Notes: generated from the letters alone by a model not told the origin. Shown: positions 14,948 to 25,146, counted from the stretch's first letter. The stretch is 64,000 bases of DNA from Lagopus muta (GCF_023343835.1 NC_064435.1:82036134-82100133); one strand, 5' to 3'. Program-made: numbers and translations.

Positions 14948-15359
14948 GCTGCAAAGATGATGAAGGGTCTGGAGGGCAAGAAGTATGAAGAGTGGCTGAG
15001 GATTGTTCAGCCCAGAGCAGAGGAGCTGTGGGGAGGCCTGATGGCAGCTGCAGCTCCTCACAGGGAGCGGAGGGGCAACGCTGAGCTCTGCTCTGTGTGA
15101 CAGCGACGGGGCCCGAGGGAACGGCATGGAGCTGCATCAGGGAAAGGGTCTGCACCTGAGGGTGTTGGGCATGGAATGGGCTGCCCAGGGCTGTGGGCAT
15201 GGCCCCAAGTGCCAGAGTTCCAGGAGTGTTTAGACAGTGCTCTCAGACATAGGCTTTGGATGTAGGGTGGAATTCTGTGGATCTGGGAGCTGAAGTTGGT
15301 GATCATTAGTGATCCCTTCCAACTCAGGATATTCTGCGATTCTATGACTCCATGATTCT
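14948..15359 (+). mobile_element. CR1 LINE 3' fragment
   Basis: About 410 bp, from GGGTCTGGAGGGCAAGAAGT through the CR1 body (GCCCAGAGCAGAGGAGCTG, GATCCCTTCCAACTCAGG) to ATTCTGCG-ATTCTATG-type 3' repeats. Confidence 0.93.
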
Positions 15360-18054
15360 ACTAGACACCGAAGAGTTCACAGAGGAGAAAGTCTTCACCA
15401 CTGAACACAACGGGAGATACGACTTCACGAATTCAGCGCTTCATGGAACTACTTGATGAATACGAGCACAAGCAAAATGCTCTTCTTGCCTTCTTCGGGA
15501 GCACAAGGCTTCCAGTTACTGAGCAATGTGGGGTGACTCAGAAATCACAGCCTGGCACAGCGAATTTTGAGCTAATTGCTGCTCCTTCTCACATTGGCAC
15601 TCATGTGGGAACCTGCCTGACTTCCCTCTGGTACCTCCGTTTGCATGATCTAGCTCATATCAAGGACAAGAGCAGAAATCTCAGGCTGTGAGCTGATGCA
15701 AGTTGGACAAGTGCAGAATTGTCACAAGTTGTCTGCAGCCCACAGAACCGGCCTGTAAAGGGGCCACCGTTTCTATGTACAGCTCAGTGCCCAGCTCACT
15801 TTTTTTTGCATTTGTCTGCATTAGAATTGCTAATGACAATTTGTTTAGTGCAAGCATGAATCAGAGCATAAGCTAAAGACCAGTGATGTCTGTTGTGTGG
15901 GCTGGCTTTCATTTATTCCTGCTGTGACTTTTCCTAGAAAGTCAGCCACCTCAGGACTGCCCGACTGGTGACCCTGAACAGGATCCTATGGCTGCTTTTT
16001 AGTGCCAGAAGTGGAGAAAAACAAGCTATTCACACAGGTGGTTTCAAAGAGAAGTTGGAATCTCTCAGCTTATGGAAAAACCCAAACGAACCACAGCCAG
16101 CATTAAAATGGAGAAGAGGGAATTGTGCAACTTTGTATGCTCAGTGAAATATTGATGTTTTCTTCTCCTCCTAAGCCTTTAAGTATTGATGTGCCAGATC
16201 TCTGGTTTAGGTGAAAAGAGCACACCTAAAGAAAAGAGAAGGAGAGAAACAGAAGAAACATTGGATGCAGAGCAGAACGGGGAACTGGCCAGCAATGGTT
16301 GACATCTCTGGAGGTGGGCTGGCGTCTCTGCAGGAAGAACATTGCGTCTTGTCCTTGACCACCTGGCCAAGGGCATGGGCTGTAATCCCCAGATAGGGCT
16401 GAGTATGCTGCAACACTCTAAAGAATAAGACTCCTTCCAAGGGAAACATGAGCCACAACTCTCGTGCTTCCGGGGCCGGACGTCCTCTGTTACACAGCAG
16501 AACTATGAAGCCACAGGGAAGCATCCGTTACCCACTGTTTAGGGCTGTCATTCCAAACCAGACATTTTTCTTCTGGTGAAAGCTAAAAGATAAAATAAGA
16601 TCATCCTAATTAATAACGCCTACCTCCTCACACAGCATTTTCCACCCACCAAAGATCTCCAAGTGCTACTCCCATGTAATAGACAGCAGAAGGAAGGGTG
16701 AAGGAGATCAAATAAAATGTCTTGGCAGCAGAACAAAGCCAAGTCCTGCATCACAGGGCTAATAAGAAGGACAAGGGTGCCTATTAAGTCTCGATAAAAA
16801 GCAAAGCTTTGGACAATTTTCTGACTTCTTGGATCCTGAAAGGAGTGTTGCAACACTAATGCGATCAGTGTTCTGTACTAACAAAATATGTTCTGAATTT
16901 TCTTTTCCCCTAACAGCATCATTTCGGGGTTTCGTGGAAAATGGGAAAAGAAGTGGGGCAGTGGCTTTACAGTAATCGTTCCTTTGCAAAGGGGCAGCCA
17001 GAGGACTGGAAAACTGCAAGCATCCCAGAGGAGCAGAGGAATGGACTCCTTTCACTGCCAGGTCAAAACACAATGCAGAAAGAAGCATCGCTACCCAGCC
17101 ATCAATTTACTGTAAAACATCCCCTAATTGAGAAACTGCTACAAGAAGTTCTGACAAAGAAACACTGTAGTGGGGGTGCAGTTTGACTCCTGAGGAGATG
17201 CATTTGGCAGCTTTGAGTTTGCACATGGCCAGTCCTGGAGGAAAACCTTCTGCAGCAAAGAGATGGCTGATGGAGGGAAAACGCTGGTTTTAAAAATTCT
17301 TACCAGTGACAGTGATGGAATCTTTTATTTTTCTTCCTTTCTTCCCCTCTCTCTTTCTGTATTTCTTTTTCATTTTGTTTTGATCCATCCCTTAGGGAGG
17401 ATCATTTTTGAATATTCAGTAGTTTCCAAAGCCCTATAAAAATTGATGGTATTAAAGTGGTATTAAGGGATGCACTGCCCATCCACTCCTGAGTCTGCTG
17501 TGTCACAGCAAAAAAAAAAAAAAAAGAAAAAGAAAAAAAAAGAAAAAGAAAAATAAAAAGATGTCCTGCAGAACACAGATCTGATCTTGGGTGCTTGAGA
17601 GATTTGCCAAGTTTTACACAGTGCTTAAGAGATGGGTATCATAGGCAAGAACCCTGGGGGTATAAGTTATGATGTACACACAAGCACTTTGTATTTTGTT
17701 GGCATAAACCTGGAGTTCGTGTTTGGGTAGCATTCTTGACAGAGGCAAAATAGAGCATTCAAAATCCTTACCTAGGCAAAATGTGTATTGACTTCTGAGC
17801 ATAATTTTTTCCCTGAGAAGGACCGTGTGGGGAAGGTCAGGACTGGTTGTTTATTCCCTGCAGCAATGCTGTTTCACTTGCTGAAGAGGCTCCCAGGACC
17901 AGTGAGTGGATTTCTGCTGGTGGAGCCCCCAGGTGAGCTCACAGCCATTCTCCCCTCAACCTTCAGCAGGTCAGGACCTCCAACTTTCCAACAGTCAACA
18001 GCTCGCCTCTGTAATAGTCTCCTTCCCAACCCACCTCCAGCTTTTCTCCTTCTC
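15360..18054. other. Gene-free interval with A-rich tract
   Basis: No exon is recognised. It includes a purine A-rich low-complexity tract at 17511-17561 (A runs broken by single G). Confidence 0.65.
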
Positions 18055-18269
18055 TGAGAGTGCTGTGAGGCGTTGGCACAGACTGCCCAGAGAAGCTGTG
18101 GTGCTCCTTCCCTAGAGATGTTCAAAGCCAGATTGGATGGGGCCCTGGCCAGCCTGAGCTGGTGGGAGGCAGCCCTGCCCACGACAGGGGGCTGGGTCTG
18201 GGTGGGCTATAGGGTCCCTTCCAGCCTAAAGCATCCTATGATCCTGTGATTCTATGATTCTGTGATTCT
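18055..18269 (+). mobile_element. CR1 LINE 3' fragment
   Basis: Contains CAGACTGCCCAGAGAAGCTG, GGTCCCTTCCAGCC and terminal ATCCTGTG-ATTCTATG-ATTCTGTG repeats. It is the last transposon before the repeat-poor NRN1 domain. Confidence 0.93.
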
Positions 18270-18659
18270 TGCTGGTGGAACATGGCACTGCAATGGGCCC
18301 TGAGATGAACCCGTCCCTCGGGAGGGACAGCAGCCAACTGGAAGCATATTTGCCAGCAGCGTCATTGATCATCAGCTGCCGGTAGCCTGAAGCTACTCTC
18401 TTGGACGGCTAAAATTGCATCTGGTTTTGTAACAAAGACACCTCCGCAGTCCCTATCACTTTGCCCTCCAAATACACTGCTTTGCCTCGTGGTGGAGAAC
18501 GAAGTGGTGCTGAAAGATAACCCGATTTGCCGCCTCATCCTCCAGGCAGGAGGGAAAAGAGAAGGAGAAGGAGGAGGGCTGCAGCCCCGAGGGCCGGGGC
18601 TGGGGCTGCTGCTCACCCTTGAGGTACAGCCTGTGTACCAGACGGAGTAACGCGGGGAG

Positions 18660-18790
18660 AATCCGGCCCTCCGGATTAAACGAGCTCCTTCTCCATTAAT
18701 TGAGGCCTTCGGGCAGTGCATTACAGCACCCAATGGCACTAATTATTAATGAATCAGCCCTGATGAATAGGTGGAATTCTGATGGGCCTC
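18660..18790. promoter_or_regulatory. Candidate homeodomain-rich regulatory element
   Basis: An AT-rich patch inside otherwise GC-rich DNA contains TTAATTG (18696-18702), CTAATTATTAATGA (18739-18752), GGATTAAA (18673-18680) and a CCAAT box (18729-18734 region). The dense TAAT cores in non-repetitive sequence are typical of conserved developmental enhancers, but conservation cannot be tested here. Confidence 0.3.
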
Positions 18791-20404
18791 TGTCTGTTAG
18801 TCTGTCGGTGCTCCGCTGAGTCGGCTGGAAGGGAGCTGCACACATAGAACTATAGCCCTGGAAAGAATGATGTCCTCACTTTCCGTTTCTTTCCTCCAAA
18901 GCTAAAAAAAAAACCCACAGCCAACCAACCCAACAGGCGACCACCTCCACCACTTCAGCCCCAGCGAGGAGAGGCCGGGCTGGTGCCGACTGCCGCCGGA
19001 CTGCCGCGTCCCATCCGCGCTAGAGGGAGGGATGGAGGAAGAGAGAGAGGGATCGAGGGAGGCGGCAGCCCCGCGGCCCCCGAGGACTGCGGGCTGCGGT
19101 TGCTCAGTCGGAGCCGGGGAGAGGAATGAGGGCAGCAGAGCCGCAGCGGCCGCAGCACCCCCCAGCTCTCTCCCCACCCCCCCAGCTCCCACCCCCCCCA
19201 TCCGCCGCCGGCATCCAGTCGGCGTTTGTTTCGGCTGTTCGTAATTTTTTAAGTCAGTGACAATTTTCCTGCGGTTCTTTCAACCTTTAAAACCTCTTCT
19301 GTTGCGTTTTTTCCGTCCCCATCCCTCGTCTGCACAGGGGTTGGGGCCGTTCTCAGGATCCGGCTCAGGCTGCGGCAACGCGGGGCGAGAATCTCCCGCC
19401 TCTCCCCACAGCCCTAAGGGTGAGGGACATCGAGGCCCCGCAAAAGCGAGAGCTGCCCGGGATCTCCCGAGCCCCTCCGTCCCCTCTAGTCTCTCTCTTC
19501 TCCTTTTTCCCCTATTCACCACCGTTTTTTCTCTCACTACGACGGAGGGCTAATTGGGGGGGATGGGGGGGTGTTAAGGGGGGGGATTTGCTAATTACGA
19601 ATAAATTATCCTTTCTAATTCAGCCTCACGCGCAGACAGCTAACGAGCTGTGAATCTCCCCCTTATTTGCGATGTCTCCCGTTTTTTTTCCGAGGGCAGA
19701 AGAAATAGCAGAGGAGCTCCCTGCCCTGCAGCCCCCGGGGAAGGGCTCTCCCAAAGGAGATGTGCACTGGGAAGGGGTCCAGGAGCTCTCAGGGCCTCCC
19801 CTCTCTCTCCCCGTCTCCCCCTCCCCGCTTTCCCCGTCTGCCATTTGGTGCTGCGGGAAATCTCAGCCGCGGCGCCTGACCTCATGCATACGGCGAAGCT
19901 CAGAGAAAAAAAAAAAAGAAAAAAAAAAAAATCAATTGAGGGAAAAGAAGGAGAGAAAAGAACCCGAACCGCTCCGACAGCGCTCAGCTCCCCGGAGTTC
20001 TCCTCTCCTTTAAGTGGCGGTGGGGATGGAACGCAGAGGGAGGGCGGTGAGAACGAACCGCGAGCAGATCGGTGTCTGCCAACGAGGTTCTGCACGCAGG
20101 ATGGATTTTAGCATTAAAAAACCAACATTGCTCGCAGCGCTGAAGGCGCCCGGTGCCGTCGCTGAGCGCATTCGTTGCCGGGAGTCAATCCGTGCGGGAG
20201 ATGCGGAGCGGCTGCGTGATGGATGGAGCGCTCCGATGGCTGTTTGCTTACACATTGCATTGCGGGAAGGAGGAGGAAGCGGGAGGGAGAAAAGCGGAGC
20301 CCCAGCGCCCTAATCTTGGCCAAGAGGGTCAATGGCAGAACCAACCCCTCCCCATCACAACCCTCCGCCGCCAAAGGACGCGTTGCTCTTTGATGTGCAC
20401 TCCC

Positions 20405-20432
20405 TATAAAGACTCCGGGCGCCTATAAATAG
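20405..20432 (+). promoter_or_regulatory. Paired TATA-like motifs; second is a perfect MEF2 consensus
   Basis: TATAAA occurs at 20405-20410 and again at 20424-20429. The second sits within CTATAAATAG (20423-20432), which matches the MEF2 consensus CTA(A/T)4TAG exactly. GC-rich sequence lies on both sides. A TATA reading would start transcription near 20455 toward NRN1 (antisense), with a donor-like G-GTGAGG at 20507-20513. A MEF2 reading would make it a downstream regulatory site. Neither is proven. Confidence 0.4.
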
Positions 20433-20861
20433 CCGAGGGCAGAGCTGCTGCTGCTGCTGCGAAATCAATACCCGCCCCCCAACCTTATTACCGATGGAAG
20501 GGCTCCGGTGAGGCCCGGCCCAGCCGCCGTTTTCTCCTTATGGGGCCCGAAGCGCTCCGCGGGGTGTGGGGCTGCGCGGAGTTCCCATCTTCGGGGAGCG
20601 GGGGGAGGATTTATAGAGAGCGTTTAAGAAAGAAACAGAAAAAAAAAAAAAAAAAGAAGAAAAAAAAAAGATAAAATAATAGAAAGAAGGGGAGGCTCGG
20701 GGGTGAGCTGTACGGCTCAGCCCTGTCCTCGCATGAACTGGAATTGCCGCTGTTCATCGAAGGATGGGCTCTGGTTCAGCCCCCCTTGCATCAAAGCCTT
20801 TCGGGGTACCCCGGTCATATTGCATAAAAAGGACGACAACCCCGTTTGAAACAATAATTTT

Positions 20862-20867
20862 TTTATT
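20862..20867 (-). terminator. NRN1: Distal poly(A) signal AATAAA for NRN1
   Basis: Reading minus, AATAAA is embedded in GTATAAATAAAAAAATTATTG, a context that resembles the end of mammalian neuritin mRNAs as I recall them. Cleavage would fall near 20840-20852. Proximal alternatives are at 21370-21375 and 21014-21019. Confidence 0.5.
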
Positions 20868-21956
20868 TATACTTCTGTCTATAGTTTGTAGCAAATCTTT
20901 TTCTTTTTTTTTTTAGGTTTTTTTTTTTTTTTTTTTTTGCTGAATTGACTTTATAATAAACTTTTAATTATTATTACATTTTTTTTTCTTCTCTTTTTTA
21001 AACCGAGGCCCCGTTTATTTATTTACGTACTTATTTATTTCCAAAATCATTTTGCTGTCGATTTTTTTTCTTTTTTTTTTTTCCTTTAGGTTCCCATTTG
21101 AGTCCCACCCCCCCCTCCCGTTAGTGACCCCTGCTGCCGGCTACTCGGGGGTTTGCTGGATGTGTGACACCTAAAAACAAAGAGGGGGACGAAATTAAAG
21201 TCGGTGAGTGCGGACCGATGTCTCCGTACGGAGACAACGGAAGGGAACCGCGCTTTGCCCGCAGCTCTCCTTCACTCCTGCGGGCGCGGAGACGCATCTC
21301 CGTCCTTTTCCCTTCCTTCCTTCCTTTCTCCTTTAACGTTTCCCCTTAAGAAAAACACTCTCTTTTTAATTTATTATCATTACTTTCATTATTATTCCCT
21401 TTTTATTGTTGTTGTTGTTTTTATTTATCATTTCTTCTTGTTATTATTATTATTTTTCTGCAGTGGAATGACCATAAAACAAGCGACCGTGGAGGACAGA
21501 TTGAAGCCGTGAGTTATTCACCAGATGCTGCGTGCGTGGACATCCCCTCGGCCCCACCGCTGGGTCGGGGGGTGGAGGCCCGGAGTCGTTCCTGAGATTT
21601 CTGGTGCACGCCGGGGGGGGGCTCGAGCTCCTCGATCTCTCTAGATATTATTTTCTCCTATTTTTGATCTGAAGCGATAGTAAAGCTGAGGTCCGGTTCG
21701 GGCTGCACGCCGCTGCCTGTTTGGTAACGTTTGGCAAATAAAACACGAAAAAATAAATAAATAAATAAATAAATAAATAGGGGGGGGGGGGGGGGGGGGG
21801 AAGGGACAAGAAAAAAAAAGAAAGGGGAAAACGCTTCCACAGTCCTACACGGGTGTTTCCGCCACCATCAGCCACCGTCACCAACCACGGCCGAGCACGG
21901 ACCGTCCCCAAAGCCCGCGGACGGATGCTCCTCTCCGGGGTGCAGCGTTGGCCCCG
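20868..21956 (-). other. NRN1: NRN1 3' UTR (inferred extent)
   Basis: This is sequence after the NRN1 stop, reading minus, to the distal poly(A) signal. In the RNA it includes a run of 21 C followed directly by an AU-rich element, and several A-rich stretches (long T runs on plus at 21066-21081 and 20917-20938). Proximal AATAAA signals occur at 21370-21375 and 21014-21019, so alternative 3' ends are possible. The extent rests on signal position and on the roughly 1-kb 3' UTR usual for the gene. Confidence 0.55.
21749..21800 (-). promoter_or_regulatory. NRN1: Poly(C) run followed by AU-rich element in NRN1 3' UTR
   Basis: On plus this is (AAAT)n at 21749-21779 followed by G21 at 21780-21800. 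In the NRN1 RNA it reads as C21 and then about seven overlapping AUUUA pentamers, roughly 160 nt after the stop. AUUUA clusters are class AU-rich elements bound by Hu proteins, and neuritin/cpg15 mRNA has been reported to associate with HuD. Poly(C) is a typical ligand of PCBP/hnRNP K proteins. The simple-repeat origin means the function is inference. Confidence 0.5.
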
Positions 21957-22190
21957 CTAGAAGGGCAGCCCCAGGTGGCCAGAGCTGCTCCCAATGCCCC
22001 CAAGCAGCACGGGCAGCGACGCGCGGCAGCTGGGACGGGCTGCTCCGCTGCCGCCTCCGCACAGTTCGAACAAACTGCCCTGGAAATCGAGGTTTTTGGA
22101 TTCCGTCTCAGTTTCTCCCCACAGGTCTGTCGCTCCTTCCTGGCAATCCGTGAGCGCTGTGAGGGTGCAGGCGTGGAATCGTCCCAGTAC
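21957..22190 (-). CDS. NRN1: NRN1 coding exon 3 (C-terminal half, GPI signal), with several homopolymer frameshifts
   Basis: The acceptor has a fine pyrimidine tract ending CCCCTGCAG at 22191. The first base completes the alanine codon, then Tyr-Trp-Asp-Asp follows. Later segments read [19 protein letters not shown], then [16 protein letters not shown], and finally ALGAALATW near the end, all typical of neuritin. These carry the last three conserved cysteines and the hydrophobic tail removed on GPI attachment. They lie in different frames. A T appears missing near 22177-22178, a G extra in 22120-22117, a G missing near 22103-22102, a G extra in the run 22001-21997, and two G extra at 21970-21969. 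With these taken into account the stop is TAG at 21959-21957. The stretch just after the last cysteine (about 22040-22014) diverges from mammals and its frame is uncertain. Confidence 0.9.
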   Translation of the reverse strand, partial: VLGRFHACTLTALTDCQEGATDLWGETETESKNLDFQGSLFELCGGGSGAARPSCRASLPVLLGGIGSSSGHLGLPF

Positions 22191-22759
22191 CTGCAGGGGG
22201 AGGGAGAGCAGCCGCCGTCAGAACGGGCCACGCAGCACCCCCCCTCCTTCAATCCTAGGGTTGGGGGAACCGAGAGTCCCGTAGCTCCCTCCCTACAAAG
22301 CTCCGGGGCTGCATCACGCTTTTGAGCTGTGTGGCCAAGAGAAAACGGCCTTTTTCGGGGTCCCTGACGCGGGAAATCTCTGTACTGGGAGCCCTCGGGC
22401 TCGTCACGAGATGTGCGGGACCCGGCGTTAGAAACCCTCGGGAGGGCTCTGGCTGAGTGGGCAGGAAAGGAAGGATGAGGATAAGGAAGGAAGGAGCAGC
22501 TCCTCCCCGGGAGCCGCTCACACCACACCCGCGGACAGGCGGTGGGACTCCCCCCGTGCTGTGCCAAGGGCCCGCGGGCGGCAAGGGTTTTCTCCCTCCC
22601 CCGAGGTAATTCCCGGCTCTTCCTACGCTTTTTTTCCTTCTCCTTTTATCCACTCCCTCCCACGTACCACCTCACTCTCCCTCTTTCCTCCCCACACTCG
22701 GGATGACAAAACCCCTTTTGTCACTTTTCTGCACTCTTCTCAAGACCTGCAAATTCATA

Positions 22760-23183
22760 TCCTTCCTTCCTTCCTTCCTTCCTTCCTTCCTTCCTTCCTT
22801 CCTTCCTTCCTTCCTTCCTTCCTTCCTTCCTTCCTTCCTTCCTTCCTTCCTTCCTTCCTTCCTTCCTTCCTTCCTTTCCTTCTCCTTCCTTCCTTCCTTC
22901 CTTCCTTCCTTCCTTCCTTCCTTCCTTCCTCTTCCTTCCTTCCTTCCTTCCTTCCTTCCTTCCTTCCTTCCTTCCTTCCTTCCTTCCTTCCTTCCTTCCT
23001 TCCTTCCTTCCTTCCTTCCTTCCCTCCCTCCCTCCCTCCTTCCCTCCCTCCTTCCCTCCCTCCTTCCCTCCCTCCTTCCCTCTTTCCTCCTTCCTTCCCT
23101 CCCTCCCTCCCTCCCTCCCTCCCTCCCTCCCTCCCTCCCCTCCCTTCCTCCCTTCCTCCTTCTTCCCCTCCCTCCCTCCTTCC
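22760..23183. repeat. (CCTT)n grading into (CCCT)n, 424-nt pure pyrimidine tract
   Basis: Every base on the plus strand in this interval is C or T. The first part, to about 23020, is near-perfect CCTT tetramers and the second is mainly CCCT. It lies in NRN1 intron 2, so the nascent RNA carries the purine version. Long open frames reading Pro-Ser-Phe-Leu or Lys-Glu-Gly repeats across it are artefacts of the repeat. Confidence 0.97.
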
Positions 23184-23617
23184 AAGCAGTCCCACAGCCT
23201 CTAATTTATGAGCACCTCCACGCCTGTTGTAGATTCCCAGTGTTTGCTACATTTGTAATAAATAATGAGCTACTGAGAAGCCGGAATCTGAGAGTGTGCC
23301 TCTCCTGCAGTATTTCTGCTGTCACTGCATCTCCCAGAGGAAAATTCAGTCTCTCCCCATCTCCTTTCAATGCACATCTCAGGGCAAGGGCAGTGGGAGG
23401 TGGTGGGGAAGGATCCGGGCTCTGAGAAGCTTCTGTAGGTCGAGGCCACCTTTGGTCCAGCATCCCGGAGTCGAAGGACATTGTGTTGTAACCTCACAGC
23501 CCTGAGTATTTATCCTTCATGCAGGACACAGCATGGTGCCAAATATGGAAGGTGCAGGGAACCTCATGCTCGGCTCCCAAATTACTGGGCATGAAGAGAA
23601 GAGAGAGGAGTGTGGTG

Positions 23618-23897
23618 CTCTTCTCTTTCCTTCCTCCCCTCCCTTTTCCTTTCTTTTCCTTTCTTTTCCTTTCTTTCCTTTCTTTTCCTTTCTTTTCCTT
23701 TCTTTTCCTTTTCCTTTTCCTTTTCCTTTTCCTTTTCCTTTTCCTTTTCCTTTTCCTTTTCCTTTTCCTTTTCCTTTTCCTTTTCCTCTTCCTTTTCCTC
23801 TTCCTCTTCCTCTTCCTCTTCCTCTTCCTCTTCCTCTTTCCTTTTCCTTTTCCTTTTCCTTTTCCTTTTCCTTTTCCCCCTCCCTTTTCTTCCCTTC
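23618..23897. repeat. (CCTTTT)n / (CCTCTT)n, 280-nt pure pyrimidine tract
   Basis: This is an uninterrupted C/T tract on plus. TTTCCT-type pentamer and hexamer units give way to CTTCCT units at about 23786-23837 and back again. It lies in NRN1 intron 2. Confidence 0.97.
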
Positions 23898-24226
23898 ATT
23901 TTCCCATCACACTTTCCCATATCCCATCTGATTCCCATTTCATTTTCTGATTTTCATGGGCCAACTACAGGAAAAAAAAAATATTCCAAACATATTTGTA
24001 TCTAATGACCTTATCTCATTTCTAAATATTTGTCTCAGCAGGGTGAGTTTGTGCCATGAAAACAGCAGCCAGGAGACAAGAGATCCCCTGTAGGTAACCT
24101 ATCCTGATAGACTTTTCTTCAAATAACAAAAAAACCACTTTCTTGCCCAGCAAGTGGGATCCCTTCATTTTTTGCCTCTTTCGTTTCCTCCCTCTGGTCA
24201 GGAGCGGGGCTGGAAGATGCTAGCAT

Positions 24227-24438
24227 AGAGAAGGGAAGGGAAGGGAAGGGAAGGGAAGGGAAGGGAAGGGAAGGGAAGGGAAGGGAAGGGAAGGGAAGGG
24301 AAGAGGAAGGGAAGGGAAGGGAAGGGAAGGGAAAGGGAAGGGAAGGGAAGGGAAGGGAAGGGAAGGGAAGGGAAGGGAAAGGGAAGGGAAGGGAAGGGAA
24401 GGGAAGGGAAGGGAAGGGAAGGGAAGGGAAGGGAAAGG
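24227..24438. repeat. (GGGAA)n, 212-nt pure purine tract
   Basis: Pentamer GGGAA array with two or three one-base interruptions. GGG runs spaced by AA fit a repeated G-quadruplex pattern on the plus strand, which is the template strand for NRN1. It lies in NRN1 intron 2, about 500 bp on the 3' side of exon 2. Confidence 0.97.
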
Positions 24439-24936
24439 TTAATGCTGTGCTTTATATAGGGGCTGAGCTCTGTTTTTAACTGCATTTCGTTTTGTGAGGA
24501 ATCGCCTCCTCAGCCAGAGAGCGTGTGACCTGAGGGCGTCATAGCTGCAGGGATGGCACCTCTCTGTGCAAAGTAGAAGATAAAGGATAGAAGCAAGGGG
24601 ATGGGGCTGAAAATAAATAAATAAATGAATAAATAAAATAAAATAATAAGAATAAATTTAAAAAAAACCACATCAAACAACTGCAATAATCAATGTAACC
24701 TAACTCAAGCAAACATGCAAACAAACAAACAAACAAACAAAAAACCACCCAGACTCAAAGAGGGGAAAACCAAAAAAAAAAAAATGTTGTGACAGCTCCC
24801 TCCAGACTTTTCTGGTCCCCCAGATTTGTCCCCAAACACCAGATCCTGCCTTATTCCTGCCGCCTCCCCTCCCACTAACCCCCTTCTTCCCAGCCCCATC
24901 CCACACCAGGGCCCGAAGACGAGAGGAAAGACCTAC

Positions 24937-25082
24937 GCGCAGATCGTTTGCAGGTTTCTCTTGTCGTCCAGGTCCTGCGGGTAGTTGGCCATGTTATCGG
25001 CCCAGCCGCAGCAAACAGTCCGAGAAGCCCCGAAAGACCGCATCGCACCGCCCCGCCGCTCTCACCGCCTGCACCAGGTGGG
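24937..25082 (-). CDS. NRN1: NRN1 coding exon 2, frameshifted in this sequence
   Basis: The acceptor is TGCCCCGCAG ending at 25083 and the donor is GTAGGT from 24936, giving a 146-bp exon. It opens with the last two bases of codon 19 and encodes [28 protein letters not shown], then after a one-base shift [18 protein letters not shown] and TIC. It supplies the end of the signal peptide and the start of the mature chain, with cysteines at 25047-25045, 25017-25015 and 24941-24939. One extra C in the CC at 25000-24999 moves the frame, so the literal reading stops at TAA 24996-24994 after residue 47. The downstream codons continue to match neuritin in the shifted frame. Lysines at mature positions 30, 36 and 44 of the mammalian protein are arginine here. 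The exon leaves in phase 2 (GC of an alanine codon). Confidence 0.92.
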
Positions 25083-25146
25083 CTGCGGGGCAGGGGCACA
25101 GGTCAGAGCCGCGACCATGGATGTATTTTTTTTTCCCCAATTTCTG

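Larger units (their letters stand above)
18540..20640. other. CpG-rich island beyond the NRN1 3' end
   Basis: GC-rich DNA with frequent CG, C runs (19189-19200), G runs (19555-19586) and poly(A) interruptions (19908-19930). No protein family is recognisable in any frame. It precedes paired TATA-like motifs near its right edge and could be a separate promoter or a conserved regulatory island. Confidence 0.6.
22191..24936 (-). other. NRN1: NRN1 intron 2
   Basis: The intron runs from donor GTAGGT at 24936 to acceptor CTGCAG at 22191. It holds three long single-type tracts, two all-pyrimidine (22760-23183, 23618-23897) and one all-purine (24227-24438, plus strand), totalling about a third of the intron. 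The parts between (22200-22750, 23190-23610 and 24440-24930) are unique-looking, with (AAAT)n near 24611-24662 and (AAAC)n near 24714-24740. No exon was seen. Confidence 0.85.

Noticed and set aside
22561-23425. Long open frames rich in Pro-Ser-Phe-Leu or Lys-Glu-Gly repeats
   Set aside because: They are translations of the (CCTT)n/(CCCT)n tract and its complement. Any frame through such a repeat stays open.
24221-24440. Regular repeat array as a CRISPR-like structure
   Set aside because: The unit is a 5-bp microsatellite without unique spacers, and the genome is vertebrate.
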